Below, piece after piece: positions 1 to 10,456 of a stretch of DNA of 64,000 nt (positions within the stretch are counted from its first letter, which is position 1; every line of letters starts with the position of its first letter). Location of the stretch: NCBI RefSeq assembly GCF_021245735.1, contig NZ_JAJISB010000004.1, positions 1 to 64,000 on the forward strand, read 5' to 3'. Source of the stretch: Brevibacillus daliensis. Lineage in GTDB: Bacteria > Bacillota > Bacilli > Brevibacillales > Brevibacillaceae. Position numbers and translations under genes: made by a program. The notes beneath the pieces were generated by a model. The model made no database searches and was not told the DNA's origin. It worked only from the letters and a program-made list of their open reading frames with translations.

Positions 1-38
1 ACCGGAGGTCGCGGGTTCGAGTCCCGTCAGCTCCGCCA
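1..38 (+). tRNA. tRNA-Asp, 3' part only (cut by window edge)
   Basis: The 3' half of a tRNA is visible: a T-arm with TTCGAGT loop and 5-bp stem, acceptor strand CAGCTCC, discriminator G and encoded CCA at 36-38. The anticodon lies outside the window. The G discriminator and the GGTCGCGGG T-arm are typical of tRNA-Asp, so the identity is inferred. Confidence 0.65.
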
Positions 39-79
39 TTTATTTTTTTGATAAATGGTGATTCAATTTAATTATGTTT

Positions 80-155
<76 letters not shown>

Positions 156-169
156 TTCATTTTTAGTAC

Positions 170-245
170 GAGCCATTAGCTCAGTTGGTAGAGCATCTGA
201 CTTTTAATCAGAGGGTCGAAGGTTCGAGTCCTTCATGGCTCACCA
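170..245 (+). tRNA. tRNA-Lys (TTT)
   Basis: Complete 76-nt cloverleaf: GAGCCAT acceptor pairs with ATGGCTC, anticodon loop CTTTTAA gives TTT, CCA is encoded. Confidence 0.97.
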
Positions 246-255
246 TTTTCCACAT

Positions 256-338
256 GCGGGTGTGGCGGAATTGGCAGACGCACCAGATTTAGGTTCTGGC
301 GGGCGACCGTGGGGGTTCAAGTCCCTCCACCCGCACCA
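256..338 (+). tRNA. tRNA-Leu (TAG)
   Basis: An 83-nt type II tRNA with a long variable arm. Acceptor GCGGGTG pairs with CACCCGC, anticodon loop TTTAGGT gives TAG (reads CUA), CCA is encoded. Confidence 0.96.
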
Positions 339-347
339 TTTTTTTTT

Positions 348-423
348 GCGGACGTAGCTCAATTGGTAGAGCGTCGCCTTGCCAAGGCGAAGGTCGAGGG
401 TTCGAGACCCTTCGTCCGCTCCA
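348..423 (+). tRNA. tRNA-Gly (GCC)
   Basis: Complete 76-nt cloverleaf: GCGGACG pairs with CGTCCGC, anticodon loop TTGCCAA gives GCC, CCA is encoded. Last tRNA of the array. Confidence 0.97.
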
Positions 424-612
424 TAACTATTACATGTACAACGTGTAGACAAATTGCCGAAAGGGAGAGTGTCTGCACGTTTTTTTCTGTGTTTCATCGA
501 TCACTTCATCGTTTACAAGTGTTTTCCGGGTTGAGCGGTAAGCTGTGATTTGATACGATATGTTGAGATCACTACTAGCTTTGATAAGCTCCTAGATCAA
601 AGAGGAGGTTTT

Positions 613-2328
613 ATGAATACAAGAGAGCAGAAGAGCCGCGGCATCGTTACTGCTTTTCACCGAGAAGCCGATTTTTTTGCTGAATGGGGAATGCGTGCTC
701 TGCAACGTAACAACCACACAAAAGCATTACAATGTTTCAAGCGGGCAATGGAAATGGAGCCGAGTAATGCAAATTATTACTGCAACACTGCAAGTGTTTT
801 GGCTGAAATGGGAAAATTTGAGGATTCAAATGATCTTCTTTTTACTGTAATAGAAGAAATAGACCCATCGTTGCTAGAGGTATATTTCTATCTTGCTAAT
901 AACTTTGCGAATATGGATGAGTTTGAAATGGCAGCCGATATGGCTCTGAAATACTTGAAAAAAGATGAAGAAGGAGCTTATGCAGTAGAAGCTCAGGAAC
1001 TACTTCACTATATATATTTTGAACTGGATATGCCTCCACGTGATCCGTTAGAGAATATGGAAGATGATCCAGTAACAGATAAACATGAAGAAGCTCGCAA
1101 ACAACTAGAAGCAGGAAGATTTATGCAAGCCGTTGATAATTTGAAGCTTCTTATAAAAGAACAACCGGATTTTATGCCAGCATGGAATAATCTCGCACTA
1201 GCATACTACTACATTGGTAATTTCGATAAAGCAATGGAAACAATAGAACTGGCCCTGGAAAAGGAACCAGGTAATTTGCATGCCATTTGTAATATGGCTG
1301 TCCTTCTCTCACATCATAATCGCTGGAAAGAGTTGGTTCCTGTTATTGCTCGTTTGAAGAAAGTAAGACCATTCCATTACGAGCATATGTACAAACTGGC
1401 AACCACAATGGGTGTTCTAGGACAGCATGAAGAAGCCTATCAAATGTATTCAAAAATACTTAAACAGCCTATCATGCATGATGTTTCCACCTATCACTAT
1501 GCGGCAACATCAGCGTATTTATCAGGAAAATATAATCAGGCAAAGAATTGGTGGAAAAAAGTTCGCCAGTTGGATGAAGAGTCTGGAATTGCAGATTATT
1601 ATTTGAATAAAGCAGATCAAGCAATGAAAGGAATGCCACCGGAAACGATCCCATATCATTATCAGCACCCCATGCGCGAGGTTGAACTGAGCCAAACACC
1701 GGTATCTGATGAAGATTTTAAAGCTAATCCGATGATTCGAGCTTCTCTTCTTTGGGCATTGCAACATGGAAAAGAAGAATCGAAAGAAAGCGTCATTCGC
1801 ACCCTGGGTATGATAGGTGACGAAGAGGCTATTAGTACCCTTACTTATTTTATAGAGCAGACTCCTAACGAGGAATTGAAGGTATTAGCTCATAAAGTAA
1901 TTGCTGATCTACAGAAAAAATTACTCAAAGAAGAACAGCAAATAGCTCACTTACCAGAAGCCTCAGAATGGAATGAGAAGAAATATCCTACAATAGGAAT
2001 GGAAGACAATTTTGCTGACTGTGATATAGAAAAGAATGACTACCTGACTCTCTCTGAAGAGGAATATGTTCTTCAACTAATTACAAATGCGTTTCCGAAA
2101 CCTAACGATCAGGAAAAAAGGGAATGGATGATGGCACGTTGGAAGGATTATTGCTTACGTGCACAACTTCCAACACGTATTAGAAAAGAAGAAACATGGG
2201 TAGCTGCTTTGGAATATTTGTTTGAAAAAAATTCAGGTCAACTGACTCAAAGCAAGGCTGCTGAAAACTATGGTGTATCAAAAGGTACGCTATCCAAGTG
2301 CTTGCAAGCACTAGCTTCTCTTGATTAA
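613..2328 (+). CDS. TPR-repeat protein with C-terminal helix-turn-helix (YvcD-like)
   Basis: A 571-residue soluble protein. The N-terminal half carries tandem TPR-type repeats (near residues 30-110 and 160-330), so it probably works through protein contacts. The last 30 residues (SKAAENYGVSKGTLSK) look like a helix-turn-helix, which suggests DNA binding or regulation. The start at 613 is chosen because AGAGGAGG lies 7 bases upstream; the frame is open back to 550 but has no ribosome site there. It lies directly upstream of trxB, as B. subtilis yvcD lies near trxB, which is the main reason for the YvcD comparison. Its biochemical role is not known. Confidence 0.8.
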   Translation: MNTREQKSRGIVTAFHREADFFAEWGMRALQRNNHTKALQCFKRAMEMEPSNANYYCNTASVLAEMGKFEDSNDLLFTVIEEIDPSLLEVYFYLANNFANMDEFEMAADMALKYLKKDEEGAYAVEAQELLHYIYFELDMPPRDPLENMEDDPVTDKHEEARKQLEAGRFMQAVDNLKLLIKEQPDFMPAWNNLALAYYYIGNFDKAMETIELALEKEPGNLHAICNMAVLLSHHNRWKELVPVIARLKKVRPFHYEHMYKLATTMGVLGQHEEAYQMYSKILKQPIMHDVSTYHYAATSAYLSGKYNQAKNWWKKVRQLDEESGIADYYLNKADQAMKGMPPETIPYHYQHPMREVELSQTPVSDEDFKANPMIRASLLWALQHGKEESKESVIRTLGMIGDEEAISTLTYFIEQTPNEELKVLAHKVIADLQKKLLKEEQQIAHLPEASEWNEKKYPTIGMEDNFADCDIEKNDYLTLSEEEYVLQLITNAFPKPNDQEKREWMMARWKDYCLRAQLPTRIRKEETWVAALEYLFEKNSGQLTQSKAAENYGVSKGTLSKCLQALASLD

Positions 2329-2446
2329 AACACATTCTTATTTTATAATAAGTATCAAGTAAGAATGAACTATCTGTTACACGCAGGTTGATATAGGGTA
2401 AAAATACAAGCAAACTTACTAGTAAAGGCATTTTTGAACTCTGTAG

Positions 2447-3436
<990 letters not shown>

Positions 3437-3462
3437 CTCCATTGTAATAGTATTGAAATATT

Positions 3463-3516
3463 GGGGGGCTACAATTTAGACAGTTACTTTTTTGATTGTG
3501 AATTGCCCCCTTTTTC
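3463..3516 (+). terminator. Rho-independent terminator after trxB
   Basis: GGGGGC at 3464-3469 pairs with GCCCCC at 3505-3510 and is followed by five T. The loop is long (about 35 nt) and contains further pairing. It separates trxB from rapZ. Confidence 0.7.
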
Positions 3517-3696
3517 TATAAACCATTTTTTGCGTGGTCTGGTGCTCAGATCGCGTATTTTTTTTGTTAGCAAAGATTAAGTTTTTTCTGAATAAACAGA
3601 TAAATATTTTGTAGGGAAAATAATAGCAATAGACTTAAAAAGCATACAGGAATGCTATACCATGTGGTATTCTTAGAATAGGATGGAGGCGGGAAC

Positions 3697-4578
3697 ATGG
3701 GTGAAAACAATAAACAAAAAACTGTAAATCTGCTCATTATTACAGGAATGTCTGGAGCAGGGAAGACGACTGCCGTACAGAGTCTGGAGGACTTGGGTTT
3801 TTTTTGTGTAGATAATTTACCTCCAATTCTCATTCCAAAGTTTGCTGAGCTTATCATCCAATCAGGTAGAGGAATTGAACGTGTAGCATTAGTTATTGAT
3901 TTGCGCGGGAGAGAATTTTTTGATAGCCTGTTTGAAGCGATTGATGGATTATCTGAACGGGAAGGTATCCATTTTCAAATACTTTTCCTAGATTCAAATG
4001 ATCAGATTCTGGTTCAACGTTATAAGGAAACACGTAGACGTCATCCACTTTCCACAGGTGGAACACCATTGGAAGGGATTATGGCTGAACGTAGTTTATT
4101 ACAGGATTTGAAAGGTAGAGCGAATCAAATCATTGATACCAGTCAAATGAAGCCTATGCAATTACGTGATAAAATCATTAACCAATATTCGCATCAAAAT
4201 AGGGAATGGACAATAAATGTACAATCTTTTGGATTTAAATACGGAATTCCAATTGATGCTGATCTTGTATTTGATGTACGCTTTTTACCCAATCCGCATT
4301 ATGTAGATGACCTGAGACCGAAAACAGGCTGTGATAGTGAAGTAGCGAAATATGTAATGAAATGGACAGATACACAAGAGTTTCTGACTCGTCTGATTGA
4401 TTTTCTGCGTTTTACTATTCCGCATTATCAGCGGGAAGGAAAAAGCCAACTTGTTATAGCTATTGGATGTACAGGTGGGAAGCATCGATCAGTAGCAATT
4501 GCTGAGCATATTGGTGAAACATTCCGTAATGATTATCATGTCCGAGTAACACACCGTGACATGGAAAAAAACAAGTAG
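3697..4578 (+). CDS. rapZ: RNase adapter / nucleotide-binding protein RapZ (YvcJ)
   Basis: P-loop nucleotide-binding protein of 293 residues. Walker [10 protein letters not shown] lies near residues 17-25 and the C-terminal family signature [10 protein letters not shown] near 257. In B. subtilis YvcJ hydrolyses GTP and affects competence; in E. coli RapZ senses glucosamine-6-phosphate and steers RNase E to small RNAs. Which of these roles applies here cannot be read from sequence. The start is set by GGAGGCGGG just upstream. The gene is followed after 66 bp by yvcK, as in Bacilli generally. Confidence 0.95.
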   Translation: MGENNKQKTVNLLIITGMSGAGKTTAVQSLEDLGFFCVDNLPPILIPKFAELIIQSGRGIERVALVIDLRGREFFDSLFEAIDGLSEREGIHFQILFLDSNDQILVQRYKETRRRHPLSTGGTPLEGIMAERSLLQDLKGRANQIIDTSQMKPMQLRDKIINQYSHQNREWTINVQSFGFKYGIPIDADLVFDVRFLPNPHYVDDLRPKTGCDSEVAKYVMKWTDTQEFLTRLIDFLRFTIPHYQREGKSQLVIAIGCTGGKHRSVAIAEHIGETFRNDYHVRVTHRDMEKNK

Positions 4579-4644
4579 ACATAATAATTTAATCGAGGGA
4601 TAACTACATCTAGAAGAGCTCATCATGAAGAAAAGAGGTGACAT

Positions 4645-5649
4645 ATGGCTGTAGGAAGAACGCCGCTGCTTGAAGAGGAGCTGAAGATCGTAGTAATTGG
4701 GGGAGGCACGGGGCTCTCTGTTTTGTTGCGTGGTTTGAAAGAAGAAAATGTTCATATCACCGCGATCGTAACCGTTGCAGATGATGGAGGAAGTTCAGGA
4801 AGGCTGCGGCAAGAGATGGATATGCTCCCACCAGGTGATATACGAAATGTTATTACAGCATTGGCTGATACGGAACCGCTCATGAAAAAATTGATGCAAT
4901 ACCGTTTTACGAATGGGACAGGATTGGCAGGACATAATGTAGGCAACCTGCTACTAGCTGCGTTGTATGATATTACTGGTGACTTTGTAACAGCTGTTAA
5001 GGCATTAAGCGGGGTTTTAGCGGTACGCGGCGAAGTGTTGCCTTCTTCCACACAGTCGATCCTCTTAAAAGCAGAAATGGAAGATGGCACAATAGTGACG
5101 GGTGAATCACAGATCCCGTTAGCAGGCAAAAGAATAAAACGTGTCTTTTTGGAACCTGAAGATGCACGTCCTCTAATTGAGGCTTTGGATGCAATCAAAG
5201 ATGCAGATGCCATTCTTTTGGGGCCAGGTAGCCTCTATACCAGTATTTTGCCGAATTTATTGGTAAAGGGTATCTTTGAGACAATCATGGAATCTGATGT
5301 ACCAAAAGTATATATTTGCAATGTGATGACACAACCTGGGGAAACTGATAACTATACGGCATATGATCATGTACGCGCGTTATATGATCATGTAGGCGTG
5401 GAGTTTTTAACGACGGTTGTGGTAAATACACAAGAGGTACCGGAAGCATTTTTAGCAAAATATGCGGCAAAGGGTGCTTATCCTGTAGTATGTAACATGG
5501 ATAAGCTCAAGGAACTGGATTTGACTATCGTGGCTGAGCCGATGATTACATTCGGGGAAATGTATTTACGCCATGATGCCAGAAAGGTGAGTAAAGAAGT
5601 CGTCACCATCCTTCGCCAAATCATTTCGCAACAGGAAGGGAAACGATGA
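4645..5649 (+). CDS. yvcK: Gluconeogenesis/morphogenesis factor YvcK (CofD family)
   Basis: 334-residue member of the CofD/YvcK family. The nucleotide-sugar-binding loop GGGTGLS is near residue 19, followed by ADDGGSSGRLR and LPPGDIRN, the family hallmarks. In B. subtilis YvcK binds UDP-sugars and is needed for growth and normal shape on gluconeogenic carbon sources. The ribosome site AGAGGTGA precedes the ATG. The stop is only 3 bp from the whiA start, so the two are probably co-translated. Confidence 0.95.
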   Translation: MAVGRTPLLEEELKIVVIGGGTGLSVLLRGLKEENVHITAIVTVADDGGSSGRLRQEMDMLPPGDIRNVITALADTEPLMKKLMQYRFTNGTGLAGHNVGNLLLAALYDITGDFVTAVKALSGVLAVRGEVLPSSTQSILLKAEMEDGTIVTGESQIPLAGKRIKRVFLEPEDARPLIEALDAIKDADAILLGPGSLYTSILPNLLVKGIFETIMESDVPKVYICNVMTQPGETDNYTAYDHVRALYDHVGVEFLTTVVVNTQEVPEAFLAKYAAKGAYPVVCNMDKLKELDLTIVAEPMITFGEMYLRHDARKVSKEVVTILRQIISQQEGKR

Positions 5650-5652
5650 GGC

Positions 5653-6591
5653 ATGTCATTTGCTGCACTTACGAAAAAAGAATTAACAATGATTGAAGGA
5701 AAAACTTGCTGTAATCGAGCAGAATTAGCCGCTTTGATTCGGATGAATGGTACCATTCAATTCGGAACAGGCAAATTTGTTTTGGACATTACAACAGAAA
5801 ATGCGGCGATTGCGAGAAGAATTTATTCGTTAGTCAAAGAGATTTTTCAGATTCATGCAGAGCTGTTAGTACGTAAAAAGATGCGATTGAAAAAGAACAA
5901 TGTATACATTGTTCGTCTTCCACATAGAGCAATGGAAATTTTGGAAGATCTTCGTATCATGGATAAGAGTCTCGACTTTTATCCGGGTATTTCTCCTGAC
6001 TTAATTGAAAATGAATGTTGTGCACGTGCCTTTTTACGTGGAGCCTTCCTGGCGGGTGGATCTGTGAATCATCCAGAGGCATCCAGTTACCATCTAGAGA
6101 TTTTCTCTTCCTATCAGGATTATTGTGAAGCGTTGACTGAACTCGCTAACCGTTATTATCTCAATGCCAAATGTATTGAGCGGAAAAAAGGTTTTGTCAT
6201 GTATATTAAAGAAGGTGAAAAGATCACTGATTTTCTCAGTGTGATTGGTGCTCACCAGGCCTTGTTGTATTTCGAGGACGTTCGGATTGTTAAAGATATG
6301 CGTAACTCCGTAAATCGTCTTCATAATTGTGAAATCGCTAATATCAATAAAACCGTTAATGCAGCAACCCGGCAAATGGAGAGCATTCAGTTGATCGAGA
6401 AAGTCATGGGATTGGAGAATTTACCTCCTCGATTACGGGAGGTAGCAGAGATTCGCTTGCAAAATCCTGATATTAATTTAAAGGAATTAGGCGAAATGAT
6501 CCCTAGTGGACCGGTTAGTAAATCAGGAATTAATCACAGATTGCGTAAAATAAATGAAATTGCAGACAATTTGCGCGAAAAACAGAATTAA
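5653..6591 (+). CDS. whiA: WhiA-family DNA-binding protein (YvcL)
   Basis: 312 residues. The N-terminal half is the degenerate LAGLIDADG homing-endonuclease-like domain ([13 protein letters not shown] near residue 120). The C-terminus carries a helix-turn-helix around [18 protein letters not shown]. In Bacilli WhiA binds DNA and influences cell division and chromosome segregation; in Streptomyces it controls sporulation septation. The start follows yvcK by 3 bp with GAGG at the junction. Family length and context fit. Confidence 0.95.
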   Translation: MSFAALTKKELTMIEGKTCCNRAELAALIRMNGTIQFGTGKFVLDITTENAAIARRIYSLVKEIFQIHAELLVRKKMRLKKNNVYIVRLPHRAMEILEDLRIMDKSLDFYPGISPDLIENECCARAFLRGAFLAGGSVNHPEASSYHLEIFSSYQDYCEALTELANRYYLNAKCIERKKGFVMYIKEGEKITDFLSVIGAHQALLYFEDVRIVKDMRNSVNRLHNCEIANINKTVNAATRQMESIQLIEKVMGLENLPPRLREVAEIRLQNPDINLKELGEMIPSGPVSKSGINHRLRKINEIADNLREKQN

Positions 6592-6646
6592 ATCTTTCTA
6601 CTGACATGCTATAATGAAAAGAAAGGATGTAGTAGGGAGGCACAAG

Positions 6647-6904
6647 ATGGTACAAGAGCGAGTGGTAGTTAAACTAAAGACCGGGTTACAGGCTCGCCCA
6701 GCAGCATTTTTTGTACAGGAAGCGAATCGATATCGCTCAGATATTTATGTTGCAAAAGATAACAAAAAGGTAAATGCAAAAAGTATTATGGGAATCATGA
6801 GTTTGGCAATCAGTTCGGGTTCAGAGATCACCATTATGGCTGAGGGGCCAGATGAGATGGATGCAGTGGAAAAATTGACAGGGCTTGTAAATAAAGAAGA
6901 ATGA
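6647..6904 (+). CDS. crh: Catabolite repression HPr-like protein Crh
   Basis: 85-residue HPr-fold protein. The phosphotransfer histidine of HPr is replaced: the sequence reads TGLQARPA, giving Gln at position 15, while the regulatory Ser46 (AKSIMGI) is kept. This is the defining signature of Crh, a CcpA co-repressor phosphorylated by HPr kinase but unable to take part in sugar transport. The start is the second in-frame ATG, behind AGGGAGG. It ends the trxB-rapZ-yvcK-whiA-crh block, as in Bacillus. Confidence 0.96.
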   Translation: MVQERVVVKLKTGLQARPAAFFVQEANRYRSDIYVAKDNKKVNAKSIMGIMSLAISSGSEITIMAEGPDEMDAVEKLTGLVNKEE

Positions 6905-6959
6905 AAAATGAAAACGTTACCTTTAGCATATATAGCTGGATAATCGTTTTTTACGAATA

Positions 6960-6998
6960 AGAAAAAGGGCATTTCACCAAGTGTGAATGCCCTTTTTC
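6960..6998. terminator. Bidirectional terminator between crh and clpP
   Basis: GAAAAAGGGCATT pairs with AATGCCCTTTTTC around a short loop, with A-rich and T-rich flanks, so it can act on both strands. It serves crh and possibly the converging clpP. Confidence 0.85.
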
Positions 6999-7045
6999 AA
7001 CAGATAAAAATTTATCGAAATTCTTATCTGCATAAGTGCAACTAA

Positions 7046-7077
7046 GGCTTTGCCTGCGCCAAAGGCTTGGCAAAGCC
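7046..7077. repeat. 9-bp inverted repeat in the crh-clpP gap
   Basis: GGCTTTGCC at 7046-7054 and GGCAAAGCC at 7069-7077 form a perfect hairpin with a 14-nt loop. It lies just past the clpP stop and probably helps end clpP transcription; the T-run is weak. Confidence 0.55.
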
Positions 7078-7097
7078 AAGTTTTCTAATACATGGAA

Positions 7098-7685
7098 TTA
7101 CTTTTTCGTAATGACCTCATCGATCAAACCGTACTCTTTCGCTTCTTGTGCAGACAGGAAGTTATCACGATCTGTATCTTTTGCAATACGATCATATGGT
7201 TGACCTGTACGCTCTGCGTAGATACGATTCAAGTGCTCACGCATTTTAATAATGCGGCGAGCTGCAATTTCGATATCACTAGCTTGACCTTGAGCACCGC
7301 CTAGTGGCTGATGGATCATGATTTCACTGTTTGGAAGAGCATAACGTTTTCCTTTTGTTCCTGCACATAGTAGGAAGGAACCCATAGAAGCAGCCATACC
7401 TATACAAATAGTGGATACGTCAGGCTTGATAAACTGAATGGTATCATAGATTGCCATACCAGCTGTAATGGAACCCCCTGGACTGTTTATGTAGATACTG
7501 ATGTCTTTGGTAGGATCATCTGATTCCAGGAAAAGCAATTGAGCCACTACGCTATTGGCAACCACATCGTTTATCGGTGTTCCAAGAAAGATAATACGAT
7601 CTTTCAATAGGCGAGAGTAGATATCGTAAGCTCGTTCTCCACGATTTGTTTGTTCGATAACTGTTGGGATCAAGTTCATATTCAT
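7098..7685 (-). CDS. clpP: ATP-dependent Clp protease proteolytic subunit
   Basis: 195-residue serine protease that forms the barrel degrading proteins fed by ClpX, ClpC or ClpE. The nucleophile motif [10 protein letters not shown] (Ser near residue 100), the HQPLGG histidine near 125 and the SPGGS oxyanion loop are present. The start lies 6 bases behind GGGAGGAGG. It faces the crh block. A CtsR operator lies over its promoter (see separate entry), so induction by heat or protein damage is expected. Confidence 0.97.
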   Translation of the reverse strand: MNMNLIPTVIEQTNRGERAYDIYSRLLKDRIIFLGTPINDVVANSVVAQLLFLESDDPTKDISIYINSPGGSITAGMAIYDTIQFIKPDVSTICIGMAASMGSFLLCAGTKGKRYALPNSEIMIHQPLGGAQGQASDIEIAARRIIKMREHLNRIYAERTGQPYDRIAKDTDRDNFLSAQEAKEYGLIDEVITKK

Positions 7686-7726
7686 ACTTTTCCTCCTCCC
7701 TTGTTATAAAAATATAATACACAATT

Positions 7727-7743
7727 GGTCAAAAAAGGTCAAA
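7727..7743. promoter_or_regulatory. CtsR operator overlapping the clpP -35 box
   Basis: GGTCAAA-AAA-GGTCAAA is a perfect tandem heptad matching the known CtsR box. On the minus strand it covers TTGACC, which is followed after 18 bases by TATAAC, a plausible sigma-A promoter for clpP. A repressor bound here would block the -35 box. The match is seen directly; CtsR binding is inferred. Confidence 0.85.
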
Positions 7744-7831
7744 CAAAAACAAACATATTCTTCCTTAATGTAACCACAAAATAAGGAAATCTAAACCTAG
7801 AGAGCATCTAAAGAATGTGTAGGTTGAATAG

Positions 7832-8953
7832 TTAGGTGTAAGTTTGTCTGTTACTGTCACGAACAGAGCTACCAACTGCTCCCAAGAACAGCGTACTGAC
7901 GACTAGACTAATTCCCCATCCCAAATAAGGGATTTGCAGGAGAAGAACCAGAAGTAAGACACCTACGAACTCTGCTACTAGCGGTTTCCATTTATAATGT
8001 AAGCGCGTAATGATCCAATGTCCTAGCCAACTGCCTACATATATTTTAGCCAGATAATAAAGCAGGAAGAAGGAGATGAGACCAACAACACCTATTGGAA
8101 TGCCTACTACAGTAAATAATATGCTAATACAGATGATTGGTGTGACGATCAATATAATTAACCCTTTGAGGAACAGTTTAAGTGGTCGTTCGGATAGTTT
8201 ATTCGTAACGGTTTGAAGTGTACTGGTAAAAAAGTAGCGAATTAATAACCAGAAGATTAATGTACTGATGGCAGATGTGAGCGTCATCATCAAAAACGGC
8301 TTTATTTTAGATTGTTCTTCTATGGCCGTATATTGGTGCTCCCCGTTAATCGTAGCTCCTGGTTCTACGATTGCTTGGCTTAGTGCATTATAGTTCAGAT
8401 CGCCATTTACTACCGACGTTGGAGTCAGTTGCATTCTTTCGGTCCGAATCCACGATGTTCCTTGCTCTAATGTACCTGAAATGGTGATATATCGATAAAA
8501 TCCATTTGTCTCTTTGCCGATTTTTCCATCGACGAACAAGTCATGAGTAAATCCCACTAGACTGCCGTTCAGATTACCTGATGCAGGAATGCGGAAGTTG
8601 TTTGCAAAGGTAGAAGCATTTTTCTTGACTTGCCCTGGGATGATAACGAATTGAGAAGCGGATCGCAGATTTCCTTCTACAATTCCTTCAACTGTTATTT
8701 TGTTGGTAAATGAGATAACGTCTCCGGTTACTTTACCTTTTATAATGAGGGTGTCAGCGAATACGTAAAGATCCCCCTCAACCGTTCCATCAATGACAGC
8801 GGTCGTTGCATAGATGAATAGATCTCCCTCATGGTGCTCATTTACAGGCAAGTTGTAATAATCCTGATTATAAGATCCTAATGCATGAGCGGCACCTGCT
8901 GCTATAAAGAGGCTACAAATCAAGAGGATGACAAGTAACGCCCTGGGTTTCAC
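7832..8953 (-). CDS. Membrane-anchored bactofilin-like polymer-forming protein
   Basis: About 373 residues. A hydrophobic signal-type segment near residues 5-22 precedes repeated short beta-rungs (GTVEGDLYV, GKVTGDVI, GIVEGNL) to about residue 220, as in bactofilins. Then come four or so membrane spans. The chosen start is a GTG whose GTGA overlaps the anti-sigma stop and which has GGAGGG 7 bases upstream; an ATG 15 bases earlier has no ribosome site. Last gene of a sigma/anti-sigma/effector operon, so it is probably an envelope stress or surface-scaffold protein. Exact function unknown. Confidence 0.75.
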   Translation of the reverse strand: MKPRALLVILLICSLFIAAGAAHALGSYNQDYYNLPVNEHHEGDLFIYATTAVIDGTVEGDLYVFADTLIIKGKVTGDVISFTNKITVEGIVEGNLRSASQFVIIPGQVKKNASTFANNFRIPASGNLNGSLVGFTHDLFVDGKIGKETNGFYRYITISGTLEQGTSWIRTERMQLTPTSVVNGDLNYNALSQAIVEPGATINGEHQYTAIEEQSKIKPFLMMTLTSAISTLIFWLLIRYFFTSTLQTVTNKLSERPLKLFLKGLIILIVTPIICISILFTVVGIPIGVVGLISFFLLYYLAKIYVGSWLGHWIITRLHYKWKPLVAEFVGVLLLVLLLQIPYLGWGISLVVSTLFLGAVGSSVRDSNRQTYT

Positions 8954-9507
8954 GAACGCGCCCTCCATTCATTTGACTCTGGACGAGAGGAAAGGCGAAT
9001 CGTATATATCAGGATGAGACAAGCAAAGAGAAGGGAAAAAGTAAACCCTACTACGTACATGTTTTGTAGCCAACTTCCCATATTATCTAGCAAATCAAGC
9101 ACCCAGAAGAGCGCACTGATAAGCGTTTCGAATCTTAGAAAAGATGAGATATTATCGAGGATTACACCAAATTGTCCCCAAATCATAACAAAGTAAAAGA
9201 CAACAAATCCGACAAACGTACCAGCTAAAAAGCGAACGCGCCCCATCGTTGATAAATAGTTTCTTCTATGGAGACATGCTATCTTACTAATTTGTTTAGT
9301 CGTAAACGCACTTAGACACAGTGAGGGCAGGGGAGGATTGATACGTTGTACCGCCTCTGAAATCTCCAGGTGGTCTTCAAAAAATGTCGCATATAGATGC
9401 TGACATTCTGAGCAGTTTTGTAGATGAGCATTCACCGACTGATGCTCTTCCGGTGATAATTCATTGTCCGCATACATCATAAATGTAAATTCATCCGGAT
9501 GTTGCAT
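8950..9507 (-). CDS. Anti-sigma factor with zinc-finger (ZAS/zf-HC2) domain
   Basis: 185 residues. The N-terminal ZAS motif H-x3-C-x2-C (HLQNCSEC, near residue 28) is the usual sigma-binding zinc site. Two hydrophobic helices follow (near residues 88-112 and 150-172), so it is probably membrane-anchored and holds the neighbouring ECF sigma factor inactive. It overlaps the sigma gene by 17 bp and the next gene by 4 bp, which indicates translational coupling. Its inducing signal cannot be read from the sequence. Confidence 0.85.
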   Translation of the reverse strand: MQHPDEFTFMMYADNELSPEEHQSVNAHLQNCSECQHLYATFFEDHLEISEAVQRINPPLPSLCLSAFTTKQISKIACLHRRNYLSTMGRVRFLAGTFVGFVVFYFVMIWGQFGVILDNISSFLRFETLISALFWVLDLLDNMGSWLQNMYVVGFTFSLLFACLILIYTIRLSSRPESNEWRARS

Positions 9508-10108
9508 CGTCCATTCTCCTTTCTTGCGCAGTTTTTGCGAGTTGGTCTTTTAACTGTTTACGGGCGCGGAAAAGGCGTGTTCCTACAGTGTTTTTACTCA
9601 TCCCCACAATGGAACCAATCTCTTCATAGCTACAATCATCCATAAAACGCAAGGTTACAATAATTCGATCGACTTCATCTAGATGCATCATTAACTCATT
9701 CATCTGAGTATAGAACTCTTTTTTCATAAAGAGTGATTCAGGTGTATCCATCATTTTTTGCTGTTTATTAACCTGGTGATACAACTGATCATCTTTTATC
9801 GTTATTTCTCTTTTTTTACGAAGAAAATCAATACAAGTATTAGAGGTTAGTCGATACAACCAAGCATGAAACGGATATGCCTGATCAAACTTGTGCAGAT
9901 TTTGAGCTACCTTCAGCCAAATATCATTACACAAATCCTGTGCGTCGTGGTAGGAGTACACCATTTTACTAACAATGCGTTGCACGCGTTGGTCAAACAA
10001 GTTAATTAATAAGCGGAAGGAATCTGCATCCCCTTTAAGGAATTCACGGATATGTTCTGCAGCTTGTGAGTTAAGTGCATATAACTCAATTTGTGAATGA
10101 TCCTCCAT
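9491..10108 (-). CDS. ECF-family RNA polymerase sigma factor
   Basis: About 205 residues with region 2 (YSYHDAQDLCNDIWLKVA, then FHAWLYRLTSN) and region 4 (CSYEEIGSIVGMSKNTVGTR), the two DNA-binding parts of ECF sigma factors. The upstream ATG in frame is passed over because GGAGGAGG lies within its own first codons and fits the ATG at 10108. It heads the unit with the ZAS anti-sigma and bactofilin-like genes, and probably controls its own operon. It is close to the SigW/SigM style of envelope-stress factors but is not assigned to a subgroup. Confidence 0.9.
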   Translation of the reverse strand: MEDHSQIELYALNSQAAEHIREFLKGDADSFRLLINLFDQRVQRIVSKMVYSYHDAQDLCNDIWLKVAQNLHKFDQAYPFHAWLYRLTSNTCIDFLRKKREITIKDDQLYHQVNKQQKMMDTPESLFMKKEFYTQMNELMMHLDEVDRIIVTLRFMDDCSYEEIGSIVGMSKNTVGTRLFRARKQLKDQLAKTAQERRMDDATSG

Positions 10109-10171
10109 GTCTTTTCCTCCTCCCATGTAGTAGTACGATTGACTTCGTAAAAAATTTCTCTCTTCTTGTCA

Positions 10172-10438
10172 TTATTCTTCAAGAAAGCCCGGGTTTTCTT
10201 CTTTCTCGGGTGTCTGTTTGCTCTTTTGGTCAATCTCTTCTTCCAAATCAATCATAACACGCATAGTGGCTTTCATTTTTTTACCTTTAATAATGGTATA
10301 GTCATCGATCGCAAGCTTCTCTAATTGACGTAGTGCCATAGTGAGTTCATCAGTCGTCTGGTAGGGTTGGATGGTTAATAAGCAATCATCCTCCGAAGCT
10401 TCCTGATAGATTAAATAAAACTGGTCGTTTTTCTGCAT
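10172..10438 (-). CDS. Conserved-looking small acidic protein, unknown function
   Basis: 88 residues, no membrane span, charged C-terminal third (EEEIDQKSKQTPEKEE). I do not recognise the family. The ATG at 10438 is preferred because GGGGAGG lies 9 bases upstream; the GTG two codons earlier is only 3 bases from it. It stands alone upstream of the ECF sigma gene and just downstream of a DnaA-box-like cluster. Confidence 0.6.
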   Translation of the reverse strand: MQKNDQFYLIYQEASEDDCLLTIQPYQTTDELTMALRQLEKLAIDDYTIIKGKKMKATMRVMIDLEEEIDQKSKQTPEKEENPGFLEE

Positions 10439-10456
10439 ATCCACATACCTCCCCAG

